The notes beneath the pieces were generated by a model, which ran no database searches, had not been told where the DNA came from, and saw only the letters and a list, made by a program, of their open reading frames with translations. The translations under genes and the position numbers were made by a program. Source: Streptomyces sp. S465 (lineage in GTDB: Bacteria; Actinomycetota; Actinomycetes; Streptomycetales; Streptomycetaceae). Taken from it: 64,000 nt of DNA. The stretch is from NCBI RefSeq assembly GCF_026898115.1, contig NZ_CP114036.1:744001-808000 (forward strand), read 5' to 3'. Shown piece after piece: positions 43,601-52,800 of the stretch (positions are counted from its first letter, which is position 1; every line of letters begins with the position of its first letter).

Positions 43601-46600
43601 AACCCCGGACCACCGCCAACACCTCATGACCATTACGCCGAGCATCCGACAACCGCTCCAGCAACAAAACCCCCACACCCTCACCCCAGCCAGTACCGTC
43701 CGCAGCCGCAGCAAACGGCTTGCACCGACCATCAGGCGCCAACCCACGCTGACGGGAAAAACCAGTGAACACATCCGGCGTCGCCATCACCGTCACCCCA
43801 CCGGCCAACGCCAACGTGCACTCCCCCCGCCGCAACGCCTGCGCCGCCAGATGCATCGCCACCAACGACGACGAACACGCCGTATCCACCGTCACCGCCG
43901 GCCCCTCAAACCCCAGCGAGTACGCCACCCGCCCAGAAACCACACTCCCCGAGCTGGCCAGCATCGCGTAGCCTTCCAGCCGCGCGTCGCCACCACTCAG
44001 TCCGGCCGCGTAGTCGTGGTACATCACGCCCGCGTAGACACCGGTCGGACTGCCCTTCAACGACACCGGATCGATCCCCGCCCGCTCCAGCACCTCCCAC
44101 GACGCCTCCAACAACAACCGCTGCTGCGGATCCATCGCCAACGCCTCCCGCGGACTGATCCCGAAAAACGCCGCATCGAACGCATCAGCGTCATACAGGA
44201 ACCCACCCTCACGCGCATACGACGTACCAGGGTGATCGGGATCCGGATGAAACAACCCCTCCAGATCCCAGCCCCGGCCGGTCGGAAACTCCCCCATCAC
44301 GTCTTTCCCCGAGGCCACCAGATCCCACAGCCCCTCGGGCGAGGTGACCCCACCCGGGAAACGGCAGCTCATCGCAACGATCGCGATCGGCTCGTCCCCA
44401 TCGGCCGCCGCCACCACAGAAGCACCCGCACCGGCAGTCGTCTCACCCATCAGCCGGGCACACACATACTCCGCCAGCACCCGAGGCGTCGGATAGTCGA
44501 ACACCATCGTCGCCGGCAACCGCAACCCCGTCACCGACGACAACCGATTACGCAACTCCACCGCCGTCAACGAATCAAAACCCAACTCCCTGAACGACGC
44601 ATCCACCCGCACCTCACCCGGCGAACCAAACCCCAACACCACCGCCACACCACCCCGCACCACCTCAACCACCCCATCCAACCGAGCCTCAGCACCCAAC
44701 CCCCTCAACCGCTCCACCAACCCCGAAACCCCCACCTCACCCACCGCCGACCGCCGCCTGACACGACCCACCACCAACCCCCGCAACACCGCGGGAAGCC
44801 CTCCACCACCCACCCCAGTTGGATGGATATCGGCGGCGACACAGAAAGGGCTGTCCTGCGCGCAGGCGGCATCGAGCAGGCCCAGCGCCTTCTCGCCGGA
44901 CATCGCGGCGATGCCCGAGCGGGACATCCGGGCGCGGTCCGTCGCCACGAGTTTTCCGGTCATCCCGCTGGTCTGGGCCCACAGGCCCCAGGCCACCGAA
45001 AGTCCCGGGAGGCCGAGCGTCCGGCGGTGGGCGGCGAGGGCGTCGCAGAAGGCGTTCGCCGCCGCGTAGTTGGCCTGTCCCGGACTGCCCAGGACCCCGG
45101 CGGCCGAGGAGAACATGGCGAACAAGGACAGCGGAAGGTCTGCGGTGGCGCTGTGCAGATGCGCCGCGCCCGTCGCCTTGGCCGCCCACACCCGGGCCAG
45201 CCGCTCGGGTGTCTGGGAGGTGACCACCGCGTCGTCGAGCAGGCCCGTGGCGTGGATGACACCGGTCAGCGGATGCTCGGCATCGATCCCCGCCACCAGC
45301 TCGGCCACCGCCGGCCCGTCCGTGACGTCCACGGCGGCGATTCGCACCCGCGCGCCCAGCTCCTCCAGGCGGGCGGCCAGATCGCGGGCCCCCGGAGCGT
45401 CCGGCCCGCGACGGCTCACCAGGAGCAGATGGCCGACCTGCCACGTACGCACCAGGTGTTCGGCCACCAGGCCGCCCAGGGTGCCGGTGCCGCCCGTCAC
45501 CAGCACGGTGCCGTCCGGATCGAGCGCCGTCGGGGTGTCCGGAGCCTTCGGATCCCGGTCGGCTGAGGCACGGACCAGTCGCGGCACCCACACTCGTCCA
45601 TCGCGCACGGCCAGCTGCGGCTCGTCCATCTCCCACGCCCGTGCGACGGCGCCCCGTACGCTGTCCGCGGTGACGTCGGAAGCCGGGTCGAGGTCGATCA
45701 GGAGGAAGCGCCCCGGGTGCTCCGCCTGCGCACTCCGCAGGAGACCCCACAGCCCCGCGGCGGCCACATCCATACCACTCTCGGCATCGGTGACGGCGAC
45801 CGCGCCACGCGTCACCACCACCAACCGGGCATCCGCCAGCCGTGGCTCGGCCAGCCACCGCTGCACCAGCTCCAGCGCGCGTTCCGCCATCGCCATACCG
45901 TCGGCCGCCATGTCGGCCACGGCTTCGGCGCCCGAGCGCGGGAACTCGGCGAGAACCACGGCCGGGATCGGCCGCTCGCCATCGAGTCCCGCGAGAAACA
46001 CTTCCAGATCCGGGTGCGCACCCTCGGTCGCCAGCACCGCCCAGCCGTCGGGCTCGGCCATCGGCCCGTCAGTCCCCGTCGGCTGCGGCAAGGGGGCCCA
46101 GTCCAGGACGAACAGACCGTCGGCGCCACGCGTCGCCACGGCCCGCAACCGTTCCACGTCCGCCGGACGCGTCGCCAAGGATTCGACCGTCAGGACGGGG
46201 GCACCCACGGCGTCGGCCACCACCACCCGCAGCCCGCGCTCACCCTCCGCGCCGTCCCGACGCGGGGACAGCCTAACCCGTACGGTGCTCGCTCCGGCGG
46301 CCCACAGCGACACCCCGTTCCAGGCGAACGGCAGCCATACCTGTCCGCCGTCCCGCTCGCGCTCCCGCTCGATTCCGGTGTCGAGCAGGAGCGCCGGGTG
46401 CAGGGCCGCGTCGAGCAGCGCCGGATGGATACCGAACCCGTCCGCGTCCCCCGCGGCCTCGGGCAGCGCCACCTCGGCCAGGACGTCGGCGCCGTCCCGC
46501 CACACGGCCCGCAGCCCCTGGAACGACGGTCCGTACGCATAGCCCGCCGCCGCGGCACGCTCGTAGAACCCCGTCAGATCCACCGGTTTCGCGCCCGGCG

Positions 46601-49600
46601 GCGGCCACGCCCCGCCCAGCCCCTCGACCGGCTGACCCATACCTTCCGATGCCGGGTTGAGCACCCCCTCCGCGTGGCAGACCCAGCCCGCGTCGGCTTC
46701 GGCCTCGCCGTCCGGGCGGGAGTAGACCTGCACACCGCGCCGTCCGTCCTCCGCCGCGGCGCCCACCACCACCTGGACCCGCAGTCCGCCCGTCTCCGGC
46801 AGTACGAGCGGGACGTGCAGCGCCAACTCCTCGATCCCACCGCCGCCGGCCTCGTCGGCCGCCCGCAACACCCACTCCACCAATGCCGCGCCGGGGGCCA
46901 GGACGGCGCCCGCGACGATGTGTTCACCGAGCCAGCCGTCACCGCCACGGCCGCCGTCACCGGCCGCGATGCGCCCGGTGAGCAGGTGGGTGCTCCCATC
47001 GGCCAGCTCCACGGCGGCGCCCAGCATCGGATGGTCCGAGGGGGCCAGGCCGAGGTCGCTGGGGTCACCGACCGCGCCGGACGGGTTCATCCAGTAGCGC
47101 TGGTGCTGGAAGGCGTAGGTGGGCAGATCGACGGTACGAGGCGTGGGGTCCGTCGGAAACGCCGCCCGCCAGTCGACGTCGACCCCGGCGACGAACGCCT
47201 GACCTACCGACCGCAGAAGCTGCCCCTGCCCACCATGGTCACGGCGCAGCGTGGGCACCGCGACCGCTTCCACACCCGCCTGCTCGAAGGTCTCCTGCAT
47301 TCCGACGGTCAGTACGGGATGCGAACTGGCCTCGATGAACACCCGATGCCCATCCGCCAGCAACGCCTCGACCGCATCGGCAAACCGCACCCGCTCCCGC
47401 AGATTCGCCACCCAGTAGCCCGTATCCAGCATGACGCCATCCACCCGGCCACCCGTCACCGTCGAGTAGAACGCCGCACCCGACCCGGACGCATCAACCG
47501 GCCGGACACCCGCCAGAACCTCGTCCAACTCCGCACGGATCTCATCCACCTGCGGACCATGCGAGGCATAATCCACCTCGATCAACCGCGCCCGAACCCC
47601 ACACTCCTCACACGCCGCCACTACAGCAGCCACCTGCTCCGGCGGACCCGAAACCACCGTGGACGACGGCCCATTCACAGCCGCTACACCCACCGCGGCC
47701 ACCCGCTCCCCCAGGTCGCAGAGCAACTCCCCCGCACGCTCCTGGCCCACCCCCAAGGACGCCATCGCCCCACCACCAGCCAACCGCCGCAAAGCCTTAC
47801 TCCGCAGCGCCACCACCTTCGCACCATCCTCCAACGACAACACCCCCGCCACCACAGCCGCCGCAATCTCCCCCTGGCTATGACCCACCACCGCAACAGG
47901 ACACACCCCATACCCCGCCCACACCCCCGCCAACGACACCATCACCGCCCACAACACCGGCTGCACCACATCCACCCGCCCCACATCCGCCGCACCCTCC
48001 ACACCACGCAACACATCCGTCAACGACCACTCCACATACCGCGAAAGCGCCCGCTCACACTCCCCCACCCGCGCCGCGAACACCGGCGACACCTCCAACA
48101 ACTCCGCACCCATCCCCACCCACTGCGAACCCTGCCCCGGAAACACCAGCACCGGACCCACACCACCCGGCGACGCGACCGCACCCGACTCCACCACCCC
48201 CGGATACGACACCCCCCGCACCAACGCCTCCAACCCCGCCACCAACTCACCACGACCCTCACCCACCACCACCGCACGATGCTCGAACACCGACCGCGAC
48301 GTCACCAACGACCACCCCACATCGACGGACGAGAACTCGGAAACACCCCCCACCCGCCCCGCCAACGCCGCCGCCTGACCCCGCAACGCCTCCACACTCC
48401 GCCCCGACACCACCCACGGCACCAGGCCCGTCTCGCAGGACACCGCCCCCACCAACGGCGCATCCTCCTCAGGAGCCTGCTCCACAATCACATGCGCATT
48501 GGTGCCACTGATCCCGAACGCGGACACCCCGGCCCGGCGCGGCCGCTCGTTCCTCGGCCACTCCACCGCCTCGGTCAGCAGCCGCACCGCGCCACCGGAC
48601 CAGTCCGCGTGCGGGGTCGGCTCATCGACGTGCAAAGTGGCCGGCAGCTGTTCGTGCCGCAGGGCCATCACCATCTTGATGACACCGGCCACACCCGCCG
48701 CCCCCTGCGTATGGCCGATGTTGGACTTCAGCGAGCCCAGCCACAGCGGCCGGTCCGCCGGACGGTCCTGGCCGTATGCGCCGATCAGTGCCTCGGCCTC
48801 GATCGGATCACCCAGCGTCGTTCCCGTGCCATGGGCCTCCACCGCGTCCACCTCGGCGGATGACAGCTGGGCGTTGATCAGCGCCTGGCGGATCACCCGC
48901 TGTTGTGAGGGCCCGTTGGGCGCGGTGAGGCCATTCGACGCGCCGTCCTGGTTGATGGCCGAGCCTCGGATGACCGCGAGTACCTGGTGGCCGTTGCGCC
49001 GTGCGTCGGACAGCCGCTCCAGCAGCAGAAGGCCCACGCCCTCCGAGAAGCCGGTGCCGTCCGCGGCGGCGGCGAAGGGCTTGCAACGGCCGTCGGGGGC
49101 CAGTCCGCGCTGGCGGGAGAACTCCACGAAGGTGTTCGGCGTGGTCATCACGGTCACCCCGCCGGCCAGGGCCAGGGTGCACTCCCCCTGCCGCAGCGCC
49201 TGGCAGGCGAGATGCATCGCGACCAGCGATGACGAGCAGGCGGTGTCCACCGTGACCGCCGGCCCCTCCAGGCCGAGGGTGAAGGCCACCCGGCCGGAGA
49301 CGACGCTCAGGGTGTTTCCGGTGAGCAGGTATCCTTCCGCGCTCTTCTCGATCCGCGGGGTGCCGAAGCCGAGGATGCCGGCGCCCGCGTAGACACCGGT
49401 GGGGGTGCCCTTCAGCGTGGTGGGGTCGATTCCGGCGCGTTCGAGCAGTTCCCAGGAGACTTCCAGCAGTTGGCGCTGCTGGGGTTCGGCGGCCAGGGCC
49501 TCGCGCGGGCTGATGCCGAAGAACGCGGCGTCGAAGCCGTCGGCCCGGTCGAGGAATCCGCCGTGGCGGACGTAGCTGGTGCCGGAGTGGTCGGGGTCCG

Positions 49601-49850
49601 GGTGGTAGAGGGTCCGGGTGTGCCAGCCGCGGTCGGTGGGGAACTCGCCGATGGCGTCCCCGCGGGAGGCGACCAGCTCCCACAGGTCCTCGGGCGAGGC
49701 GATCCCGCCGGGGAACCGGCAGGCCATGCTCACGATGGCCACCGGCTCCTGGGACCGTTCCTCCAACTCGCGAAGTCGTCGGCGGGTCTGTCCCAGGTCG
49801 GCCGTGACCTTCTTGAGGTACTGGCGGAGCTTCTCTTCGGTACCCGACAT
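37698..49850 (-). CDS. Bimodular type I PKS: KS-AT-DH-KR-ACP / KS-AT-DH-ER-KR-ACP
   Basis: 4050 residues. The frame stays open to 49994, but the start is set at the ATG at 49850: it has GGAGGAG eight bases upstream and begins with the standard docking motif MSGTEEKLRQYLK. Module a: KS Cys near 203, AT with GHSQGE/YASH (methylmalonyl), DH with [12 protein letters not shown] near 1450 with LDD, ACP near 1758. Module b: KS Cys near 1987, AT from 2353 with GHSIGE and HAFH (malonyl), DH with HVMADTVLVP, ER about 3297-3537 with Val at the diagnostic site (SLGMV), KR near 3600 with LDD, ACP near 3922; tail EFIDNELGVS. The output is a methyl-alkene unit, then an unbranched saturated unit. It is paralogous to the next gene downstream at near-constant spacing (12195-12264), with a different second AT. 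Confidence 0.96.
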   Translation of the reverse strand: MSGTEEKLRQYLKKVTADLGQTRRRLRELEERSQEPVAIVSMACRFPGGIASPEDLWELVASRGDAIGEFPTDRGWHTRTLYHPDPDHSGTSYVRHGGFLDRADGFDAAFFGISPREALAAEPQQRQLLEVSWELLERAGIDPTTLKGTPTGVYAGAGILGFGTPRIEKSAEGYLLTGNTLSVVSGRVAFTLGLEGPAVTVDTACSSSLVAMHLACQALRQGECTLALAGGVTVMTTPNTFVEFSRQRGLAPDGRCKPFAAAADGTGFSEGVGLLLLERLSDARRNGHQVLAVIRGSAINQDGASNGLTAPNGPSQQRVIRQALINAQLSSAEVDAVEAHGTGTTLGDPIEAEALIGAYGQDRPADRPLWLGSLKSNIGHTQGAAGVAGVIKMVMALRHEQLPATLHVDEPTPHADWSGGAVRLLTEAVEWPRNERPRRAGVSAFGISGTNAHVIVEQAPEEDAPLVGAVSCETGLVPWVVSGRSVEALRGQAAALAGRVGGVSEFSSVDVGWSLVTSRSVFEHRAVVVGEGRGELVAGLEALVRGVSYPGVVESGAVASPGGVGPVLVFPGQGSQWVGMGAELLEVSPVFAARVGECERALSRYVEWSLTDVLRGVEGAADVGRVDVVQPVLWAVMVSLAGVWAGYGVCPVAVVGHSQGEIAAAVVAGVLSLEDGAKVVALRSKALRRLAGGGAMASLGVGQERAGELLCDLGERVAAVGVAAVNGPSSTVVSGPPEQVAAVVAACEECGVRARLIEVDYASHGPQVDEIRAELDEVLAGVRPVDASGSGAAFYSTVTGGRVDGVMLDTGYWVANLRERVRFADAVEALLADGHRVFIEASSHPVLTVGMQETFEQAGVEAVAVPTLRRDHGGQGQLLRSVGQAFVAGVDVDWRAAFPTDPTPRTVDLPTYAFQHQRYWMNPSGAVGDPSDLGLAPSDHPMLGAAVELADGSTHLLTGRIAAGDGGRGGDGWLGEHIVAGAVLAPGAALVEWVLRAADEAGGGGIEELALHVPLVLPETGGLRVQVVVGAAAEDGRRGVQVYSRPDGEAEADAGWVCHAEGVLNPASEGMGQPVEGLGGAWPPPGAKPVDLTGFYERAAAAGYAYGPSFQGLRAVWRDGADVLAEVALPEAAGDADGFGIHPALLDAALHPALLLDTGIERERERDGGQVWLPFAWNGVSLWAAGASTVRVRLSPRRDGAEGERGLRVVVADAVGAPVLTVESLATRPADVERLRAVATRGADGLFVLDWAPLPQPTGTDGPMAEPDGWAVLATEGAHPDLEVFLAGLDGERPIPAVVLAEFPRSGAEAVADMAADGMAMAERALELVQRWLAEPRLADARLVVVTRGAVAVTDAESGMDVAAAGLWGLLRSAQAEHPGRFLLIDLDPASDVTADSVRGAVARAWEMDEPQLAVRDGRVWVPRLVRASADRDPKAPDTPTALDPDGTVLVTGGTGTLGGLVAEHLVRTWQVGHLLLVSRRGPDAPGARDLAARLEELGARVRIAAVDVTDGPAVAELVAGIDAEHPLTGVIHATGLLDDAVVTSQTPERLARVWAAKATGAAHLHSATADLPLSLFAMFSSAAGVLGSPGQANYAAANAFCDALAAHRRTLGLPGLSVAWGLWAQTSGMTGKLVATDRARMSRSGIAAMSGEKALGLLDAACAQDSPFCVAADIHPTGVGGGGLPAVLRGLVVGRVRRRSAVGEVGVSGLVERLRGLGAEARLDGVVEVVRGGVAVVLGFGSPGEVRVDASFRELGFDSLTAVELRNRLSSVTGLRLPATMVFDYPTPRVLAEYVCARLMGETTAGAGASVVAAADGDEPIAIVAMSCRFPGGVTSPEGLWDLVASGKDVMGEFPTGRGWDLEGLFHPDPDHPGTSYAREGGFLYDADAFDAAFFGISPREALAMDPQQRLLLEASWEVLERAGIDPVSLKGSPTGVYAGVMYHDYAAGLSGGDARLEGYAMLASSGSVVSGRVAYSLGFEGPAVTVDTACSSSLVAMHLAAQALRRGECTLALAGGVTVMATPDVFTGFSRQRGLAPDGRCKPFAAAADGTGWGEGVGVLLLERLSDARRNGHEVLAVVRGSAVNQDGASNGLTAPNGPSQQRVIRQALASAGLSAADVDVVEAHGTGTTLGDPIEAQALLATYGQERSVERPLLLGSIKSNIGHAQAAAGVAGVIKMVQAMRHGLLPASLHIDEPTPHVDWGSGAVRLLTEAVEWPMGEGPRRAGVSSFGASGTNAHLILEQAPGPADRVTTEPAASPDMRAVPWVLSARSTEALRGQAVALAERVARAPEASAVDVGWSLATTRSLFEHRAVAWGDDRDALLGAVEALAAGEPHPGVVLPDGGTASGKTVWLFSGQGSQRQGMGAELYDRFPVFATAFDEVCGLLDPHLQHPLREVVFHGVAGRPGLLDHTTYAQAGLFALHIALARLLASVGVRPDVVIGHSIGEIAAAHIAGVFDLSDACRLVAARATLMGGLPAGGGMATIAATAEELAEDLAVYDGRVGIAALNTPGNTVVSGPVEPVAEISAIWAARGRKTRTLTVSHAFHSPLMDPILEPFAQAIDGLAFQRPTLPVLSNLTGEPADEVMATPEYWVRQIRRPVLFHPAITHIASETGVFLELGPDPVLATATQHTLQHLTADDATADADEGGADEGGAGRPSPLVTATLSRKRSDVQALGHALAQLHTHGTDVDWARWFPADPAPRRIDLPTYAFQRERYWLAAGGGVGDVGAAGLQRVEHAQLPASVGLADGGLVLTGRISARGAGGWLAEHVMADTVLVPGAALVEWALRAADEAGCGGVEELALQVPLVLPGSGGLRVQVVVGVATEDGRRDVRIHSRPDHDVEPGADPGWVCHAEGVLGPQSPPSPPESPARGPMDEPGGAWPPVGAEPVRLDGFYERAAAAGYAYGPSFRGLRAVWRDGADVLAEVALPEAAGAPEGFGIHPALLDAALHPAFLLDGPEPGHDDGRVWLPFAWRGVSLWAGGATTVRVRLSPQQREAGGAEGERGLRVVVADAVGGPVLTVDSLMMRPAAADQLRTSGGPEADGLFTLEWTPLPGPAQDSEEAGQEPDPAEADGWVVIGPRECEPIAPGAVRHPRLETLVSALDGDAPAPSVAIAYVPALRGPADGDAPTVLAAAGLAASERVLELVRGWLAEPRFADARLVLVTRGAVAIGGSETEGAGEGGVDVAGAAVCGLVRSAQAEHPGRFLLVDLDPDSEPLGQGVHSAVACAVRMDEPQVALRAGRVRVPRLMRAGGVSSGGVAALVGQPAWRLELTGAATVDNVKPVPCPEVLEPLEPGQVRVAVHAAGINFRDALVSLGMVPGQTGLGGEGAGVVVDVGPEVTGLAVGDRVMGVFDRAFGPTAVTDARMVAPIPDGWTHQQAASVPVAFLTAWYGLVELARLQPGESVLIHAATGGVGMAAVRIARYLGAEVYATASPGKHGVLEAMGIDEAHRASSRDLGFEGVVREATGGRGVDVVLNSLAGPFVDASLRLLREGGRLMEMGKTDLRDPERIAEAHPGVTYQVYDLIIDAGPERIGRMLGELGELFTTGALRPLPVRTWPLGRTREALRHLSQAKHTGKLVLDVPAAVDPDGTVLITGGTGTLGALVAEHLVRVWRIRHLLLVSRRGPDAPGAQDLAARLTGLGARVRIVAADVTDAAAVTGLVAGVDPRHPLTGVIHAAGVLDDAVVTAQTRERLARVWAAKATAAAHLHAATAHLRLGAFVLFSSAAGVMGSPGQANYAAANAFCDALAAHRQALGLPTVSVAWGLWAESSEMTGALAEADLARMSRSGVTAMAADHALRLLDAAAEHGGHQLVAADVNTHVLAAQTPDTLPATLRALAASGASGVGGAATRRTAAAAEVRPDDWADRLAGLSAAEQHRVVLRLVRGHVATVLGHADTDTVQADTNFKELGFDSLTAVELRNRLAAATGLRLPAALVFDYPEAAVLADYLLERIAPAVGSAPGRDGADPVLNELARLETTLVGLDMADGDAGAITARLESLLAKWKATRKPAEEEMTAAERLESASAAQVLEFIDNELGVS
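39319..39648 (-). repeat. ER-domain repeat, copy B
   Basis: Partner of 27061-27390, in the ER of module b of the 37698 gene. Confidence 0.85.
43141..43954 (-). repeat. KS repeat, copy in module b of the 37698 gene
   Basis: Partner of 30877-31690. It ends abruptly just upstream of the PKS-specific segment that differs between the genes (GADAKLEG versus GDARLEG). Confidence 0.9.
44411..44819 (-). repeat. ACP to KS junction repeat, copy in the 37698 gene
   Basis: Partner of 32147-32555. The flanking KR of each gene is clearly diverged, so the right boundary near 44820 is sharp. The equivalent ACP-KS junction of the 49867 gene (about 56480-56760) codes similar protein without the skew. Confidence 0.92.
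47512..48525 (-). repeat. AT repeat, copy in module a of the 37698 gene
   Basis: Aligns at offset 12195 to 35317-36330. That offset equals the start-to-start distance of the two genes, so the copies occupy the same place in each gene. The AT C-terminal part (47110-47500) is much less similar, so the conserved block is a defined tract and not simply whole-gene similarity. Confidence 0.88.
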
Positions 49851-49866
49851 CAGTTCCGCTCCTCCA

Positions 49867-52800
49867 TCAGGGCAGTTCACGGTCAATGAGCTCGAACATC
49901 TCGTCGTCCGAGGCGGCTTCGAGCGCTTCGAGGGCGTCGAGGGTGCCGAGGGCGTCGAGGCCCGTCGCGCCGTCCGGGTCGACGGCCCCGCCACGGTTCC
50001 ATTTCGCCAGTAGCCCGCTCAGCCGCTGGGTGATCCTCTGCCGTCCTTCGTCGTCCGTGACGAGGGTGGCCAAGGTGGTGTCCAGCCTGGCCAGCTCGCC
50101 CAGGACCGGGTCGACGGTGTCGCGCCCCGGTGCGGTTCCCCCGCCCGGGGCCAGCAGTTCCAGCAGGTGGTCGGCGAGCACGGCCGCCTCCGGATAGTCG
50201 AAGACGAGGCCGGCGGGCAGCCGCAGACCGGTCGCGGCGGCGAGCCGGTTGCGCAGTTCCACGGCGGTCAGGGAGTCGAAGCCCAACTCCTTGAAGCTGG
50301 TCTCCGCCTGCACGGCGTCCACGTCGGCGTGTCCGAGAACGGTGGCCGCGTGGCCACGGACCAACCGCAGCACCGCGCGGTGCTGTTCGGCCATGGACAG
50401 GCCCGCGAGTCGGGCGGCCCAGTCGATCTGCCGGTCTTCCCCGGCGGCCGCCGCGGTGCGCCGACCGCCACCGCCACCGGTGGCGGCCAGGGCGCGCAGC
50501 GCGGCGGGCAGGCTGTCGGCGGGCAGTTCGGCGAGGGTGCGGAGGTCCACGTGGGCGGCGACCAGGTGGGCGCCGCCGTGCTGGACCGCGGCGTCGAGCA
50601 GGGCCAGGCCGTGCCGGGTGGTCAGCGCCGCGACGCCGGTACGGGCCATCCGGGCCCGATCCGCCTCGGCCAGGTGGCCGGTCATCCCGCTGGCGTCGGC
50701 CCACAGGCCCCAGGCCACCGACACCCCCGGCAGTCCGGCGGCCCGGCGGTGGGCGGCGAGCGCGTCGCAGAAGGCGTTGGCGGCGGCGTAGTTGGCCTGG
50801 CCGGGGCTGCCGAGTGTGCCCGCCGCCGAGGAGAAGAGGACGAACATGCCCAGCCGCAGATGGGCGGTGGCCGTGTGCAGATGGGCGGCGGCCGTGGCCT
50901 TGGCGGTCCATACCCGCGCCAGTCGTTCGGGGGTCTGTGCGGTCACCACCGCGTCGTCCAGCACACCTGTGGCGTGGATGACGCCCGTCAGCGGATGCGC
51001 GGGGTCGACACCCGCCACCAGGTCGGCCACCGCCGAGGCGTCGGTGACATCCACGGCCGCGATCCGCACCCGTGTGCCCAGTGCCTCCAGTCGGGTGGTC
51101 AGGTCGCGGGCTCCCGGGGCGTCCGGCCCGCGCCTGCTCACCAGCAGCAGATGGCCGACCTGCCACGTGCGCACCAGGTGTTCGGCCACCAGGCCGCCCA
51201 GGGTGCCGGTGCCGCCGGTGATGAGCACCGTGCCGTCGGGGTCGACCGCGGCGGGGACGTCGAGCACCAGCTTGCCGGTGTGCCGGGCCTGGCTCAGCTG
51301 CCGTAGCGCGTCCCGCGCCCGGTCGAGCGGCCAGGGCCGTACGGGTGCGGGCCGCAGCGCTCCGGTGGCGAACAGCTCGCTCAGTTCGCGCAGCATCTCC
51401 CCGATGCGGTCCGGACCGGCGTCGGGGACCAGGTCGAAGGCCCGGTAGCGGACGCCCGGGTACGCGGCCGCGAGCCGCTCCGGGTCGCGGATATCGGTCT
51501 TGCCCATTTCGGAGAGCCGTCCGCCGTCGGCCAGCAGCCGCAAGGAGGCGTCGACGAACGGCCCGGCGAGGCTGTTCAGCACCACGTCGACGCCGCGTCC
51601 GCCCGTGGCCTCGCGGAACACCTCCTCGAAGTGCAGATCCCGCGAGGAGGCGCGGTGCGCGTGGTCGATGCCCATCTCCGCCAGCACACCGTGCTTGCCG
51701 GGGCCTGCCGTGGCGTAGACCTCGGCGCCCAGGTGGCGGGCGATCTGCACCGCAGCCATGCCGACGCCGCCGGTCGCGGCGTGGATCAGCACCGATTCGC
51801 CGCCCCGCAGCCCGGCCAGGTCCACCAGTCCGTACCAGGCCGTGAGGAACACCACCGGTACGGCGGCCGCCTGGCGGAAGCTCCAGCCTTCGGGGATCGG
51901 CACGACCATGCGGGCGTCCGCCACCGCCCACGGGCCGAACGCGCCCTCGAACAGGCCCATGACGCGGTCGCCCACCGCGAGCCCGGTCACTTCCGGGCCG
52001 ATGTCCACGACCACACCGGCGCCCTCGCTGCCGCGGAACACCCCGCCGCCGGGGTACATCCCGACGACGATCAGCGCATCGCGGAAGTTCAGGCCCGCCG
52101 CGTGCACCGCGATCCGGACCTCTCCGGGCCCCAGCGGTTCCAGCGCCTCGGGGCAGGGCACGGGTGTCACATTGTCCACGGTGGACGCGCCGCGCACGGC
52201 CAGCCGCCACGCGGGCTGCCCCACCGGGCCCACCAGACCGCCGCTGCCGGGGCCGCCGGCGCGCATGAGCCGGGGTGCCCACACCCGGCCGGAGCCCACG
52301 GCCACCTGCGGCTCGTCCATGGCGACGGCCCTTGCCACCCCGTCCAGCACCGCCGCGCCGATCTCGTCGGGGCCGGTGGCGGCGCCGTGCGGATCGAGGT
52401 CGAGCAGGATGAACCGGTCCGGGTTCTCCGCCTGCGCACTGCGCACCAGCCCCCACACCGCGGCCCCGGCCGGGTTCACGGCCTCGGCGCCCGGGTCCTG
52501 CCCCAGGGCGTCACCGGCCGCGACCGCGCCGTGTGTCACGACGACCAGGCGGCTCTCGGCCAGCCGGGGTTCGTCCAGCCAGTCCCGCAGCAGGTCCAGT
52601 GTCCGCCGTACGGCCGCGAGGGCTTCGGCTTCGGCGGCACCCGCGTCGGTGGCCGTCCGGGCGGCCGGTACGGCGGACAGGACCACCGGTGGCACGGGCG
52701 CCTCGGCGTCGATCGCCGCGACCAGCGACGCCACGTCCGGGTGGCGGACCACACCGGGTGTGGCCCACTCGTCCCCGAAGCCCAGCGCCGCCCAGGCGCC

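Noticed and set aside
49851..49994. N-terminal extension of the 37698 PKS to the start at 49994
   Set aside because: The extra 48 residues are low-complexity, overlap the upstream PKS coding end, and lack a ribosome site. The ATG at 49850 has GGAGGAG and the docking motif.
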